Position numbers and translations under genes: made by a program
DNA from: Methyloprofundus sp.
GTDB taxonomy: Bacteria; Pseudomonadota; Gammaproteobacteria; Methylococcales; Methylomonadaceae
Direction of reading: 5' to 3'
DNA: 15,349 bases
Assembly: GCA_013138555.1 (NCBI GenBank)
Contig: WTCN01000305.1
Span: 1-15,349 of the forward strand
The notes under the pieces: model-generated
Seen by the model: the letters and a program-made list of their open reading frames with translations, nothing else
What the model was told of the DNA's origin: nothing
The model's database searches: none
Part shown: piece after piece, positions 13,415 to 15,349 of the stretch
Numbering within the stretch: position 1 is the stretch's first letter
How the letters are laid out: every line of letters begins with the position of its first letter

Positions 13415-15349
13415 TTACGCAGCTTCTTTAGTTTTTATCATATCCTGAATAACTGCCTGACTGTTTAATGCCGCTAAATATTCATCGACAGCTGGAATAT
13501 CAGCAAGTGCCTGTGCATTGATTTCAGTCTGCTCAATAATCCAGTTGGTAGAGCCAATAGAGTAAATATTTTGCACGTCGCGCATCATCAAAGCCTGCTT
13601 ATAGTCATTTAAACGCTTATTGGCTAATAGAGCTGCCAGTTGTGCATCATCATAATTTGCATAAGCTTCCCGTGTTTCTTTGACTAAAACATCTTGCAGT
13701 TTTCTGGCTTTCGTGGTGATTAAGCGCTGAGCAACGACTTCTGTCTGCTGTGGGCTTTGTACTTGTGATGCTGCAATTTGCGTTGCTTTATTGAGTATGG
13801 CAAAGCTATTAATCATTTTAAAGCCAAGCGGAGTATCGGTTTCGCCATAATCAGGTGTTTGCCCCTCAAATAATACTGTACTATTGATATAGGCCTGTTG
13901 TACCTGAATAATTTGCTGTTGTGCCTGATCAACTGCTAGTTCTTCAATGATCGCTTTACGGTCGACTGTTTTAGCAATAAATTCTGCCGTCTGGGTTTTG
14001 TATAGCCACAGAGGAATGGCAAATTTGAAATGCTGGCGCTCATCATCCCAGTTATTCAGTAGCTTTTGTGCAACACTTGATTCGGCATAGTCGGCATGTT
14101 GCTCTAGCATCGCTAAAATATATTGCTCATGTGCCCGTGCTGTCTCACTGTCTTCTGTCAAACTTCTGATTTCGACAGAAGAGGCATCATATAAGTGCTG
14201 TAATTTATCTTCAGGGTCATACTGATAGGCATTACCGCCTGACATTCCATTACAGAAACCTTTACCAAAGGTTCCTATATTGAGAACAGCACCGTTCGTC
14301 ATATATTCACAGGCAAAATCCCCCACACCTTCAACAACCGCCATGGCACCTGAGTTACGTACCGCAAACCGGTCGCCCGCTTCACCATTAATAAAGGTTT
14401 TTCCACCTGTAGCGCCAAAGAGAGAAAAATTACCCACTAAAACATTTTCACCTGACACTTTATGGCCACCGCCAGGTGATTTAATGATAATTGTTCCGCC
14501 ACAAGCTGTTTTGCCTACACCATCGTTACAGGTTCCGGTATGCTCCATGCGCATACCGTCATTATTGAAGGCAGCATAACTTTGTCCTGCCGAACCATGG
14601 GTGCGAACTATTAGCGAGTCTGGTGCTAAATAACGACGTTTATGCTGGTTGGTATATATTTTAGAATGATCCGCAATTTGCTCCGCATTCAACTCATAAG
14701 ACAGGAGTCGTTCTATATCAATCGCTGATTGACCACCCACTGTTTTATGGCGGTTGTTTAGTTTGAACTCAGTGCCTTCAACAATGACTTGTTGCTGTCC
14801 TGCATTAATAAAGCCTGTTTTGAACTGCTCAATGATTTTATCGTCAATAGAAAAATCAGCTTCCAGATAAACCGGGTTATCAATATGAACAACATCAACG
14901 TAATTTAACAGCTTAGCAAAATCCATTTGACCGACCATAAGCTCATGATCCATCAAATGTAATAGGTCAGTCTGACCGCGTATCTCTGCCAGGCTTTGGT
15001 AACCGAGTGAAGCAAGAATTTCACGTACTTCATGCGCCAGGTTCATAAAATACTGAGCTAAAACGCGTGGGTCGCCATTGAATTCCTCATGAAGCGTCGT
15101 TAAACCAGCCGGGCAACGTACATTACAGTTTTTTGCCATGACACAACGTAACATCATTAATGCAGTGGTGCCAAACTCAAAAGAATCCCCCCCGAGTATG
15201 GCTGATTTAACCACATCAGAGCCATTTTGATGCGCAGCACTACAGCGTAGTACGACTTTATCACGCAAACCATTGACAGAAAGAGCCTGATGTACTTCGG
15301 AAATACCAATTTCAGGTGAGCGCCCAGTGTTTTTTAAACTCGTTACCGC
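13415..15349 (-). CDS. Glutamate-synthase-like protein (GltB-type), C-terminal part; 5' end cut by window edge
   Basis: The frame stays open to base 15349, so at least 644 C-terminal residues are visible and the N-terminus is outside the window. The first residues (SLKNTGRSPEIGISEVHQ, then RDKVVLR) match the end of the FMN-binding TIM barrel of glutamate synthase large chains. The 3Fe-4S region has Cys69, Cys75 and Cys79, counted from the first visible residue. A GXGXG beta-helix domain follows (about 205-378), with THGSAGQSYAAF, FGATGGKTFINGEAGDRFAVRN and FCNGMSGGNAY. After about residue 462 there are some 180 further residues, well beyond where E. coli GltB ends. Canonical GltB makes glutamate from glutamine and 2-oxoglutarate. 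The unusual cysteine spacing and tail mean this may be a divergent relative with a different partner or substrate. No gltD is in view; a cysJ-like reductase follows. Confidence 0.85.
   Translation of the reverse strand, partial: AVTSLKNTGRSPEIGISEVHQALSVNGLRDKVVLRCSAAHQNGSDVVKSAILGGDSFEFGTTALMMLRCVMAKNCNVRCPAGLTTLHEEFNGDPRVLAQYFMNLAHEVREILASLGYQSLAEIRGQTDLLHLMDHELMVGQMDFAKLLNYVDVVHIDNPVYLEADFSIDDKIIEQFKTGFINAGQQQVIVEGTEFKLNNRHKTVGGQSAIDIERLLSYELNAEQIADHSKIYTNQHKRRYLAPDSLIVRTHGSAGQSYAAFNNDGMRMEHTGTCNDGVGKTACGGTIIIKSPGGGHKVSGENVLVGNFSLFGATGGKTFINGEAGDRFAVRNSGAMAVVEGVGDFACEYMTNGAVLNIGTFGKGFCNGMSGGNAYQYDPEDKLQHLYDASSVEIRSLTEDSETARAHEQYILAMLEQHADYAESSVAQKLLNNWDDERQHFKFAIPLWLYKTQTAEFIAKTVDRKAIIEELAVDQAQQQIIQVQQAYINSTVLFEGQTPDYGETDTPLGFKMINSFAILNKATQIAASQVQSPQQTEVVAQRLITTKARKLQDVLVKETREAYANYDDAQLAALLANKRLNDYKQALMMRDVQNIYSIGSTNWIIEQTEINAQALADIPAVDEYLAALNSQAVIQDMIKTKEAA

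Noticed and set aside
14280..14579. 99-codon plus-strand open frame within the GltB-like gene
   Set aside because: Proline- and serine-rich antisense reading of the glycine-rich GXGXG domain, a common artefact.
1..15349. CRISPR array, tRNA, rRNA, transposase, phage or toxin-antitoxin genes
   Set aside because: No spaced direct repeats, cloverleaf-like sequence, integrase or transposase motifs, or small paired genes were seen; nearly all of the sequence is accounted for by recognised housekeeping and metabolic genes.

Overview
The window looks like an ordinary chromosomal stretch from a moderately AT-rich gammaproteobacterium. The YaaA, UvrA, GalU and CysD proteins read like full-length gammaproteobacterial orthologues. 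The combination of a cytoplasmic NAD-linked [NiFe]-hydrogenase module, CysDN/CysJ sulfate assimilation, an unusual GltB-like protein and GTAG-headed palindromic repeats would suit a methanotroph or methylotroph of the Methylococcales type. That placement is inference and cannot be fixed from the sequence alone. Apart from yaaA at the left edge, every gene is on the minus strand.

Layout, left to right. (1) 1-708: the 3' part of yaaA (plus strand), meeting a conserved gene of unknown function (761-1378, minus) across a REP-like hairpin. (2) 1524-4555: a tight minus-strand operon, hoxF-hoxU-hoxY. It encodes the diaphorase and small hydrogenase subunit of an NAD-reducing group 3d hydrogenase, but the expected catalytic gene hoxH is not next to it. 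The block, with the unknown gene, lies between two inverted copies of the same REP-like repeat. (3) 4671-8381: galU-uvrA, six bases apart. (4) 8610-11257: cysD-cysN, ATP sulfurylase. CysN ends in a shrunken APS-kinase-like domain whose P-loop is destroyed. (5) 11568-13301: cysJ-like diflavin reductase. (6) 13415 to the right edge: the C-terminal part of a glutamate-synthase-like (GltB-type) protein with unusual iron-sulfur cysteine spacing and a long C-terminal extension.

How they work together: CysDN makes APS from sulfate and ATP, coupled to GTP hydrolysis. The CysJ-like protein moves NADPH electrons through FAD and FMN to a sulfite reductase, or possibly to the neighbouring GltB-like protein. 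HoxFUY could pass electrons between NAD(H) and a hydrogenase large subunit encoded elsewhere. GalU makes UDP-glucose, and UvrA recognises DNA damage. There is no rRNA, tRNA, CRISPR array, transposase or phage gene in view. No wholly new system is evident. The most unusual items are the CysN tail, the hox operon without hoxH, the GltB-like protein, and the set of GTAG-headed hairpins.
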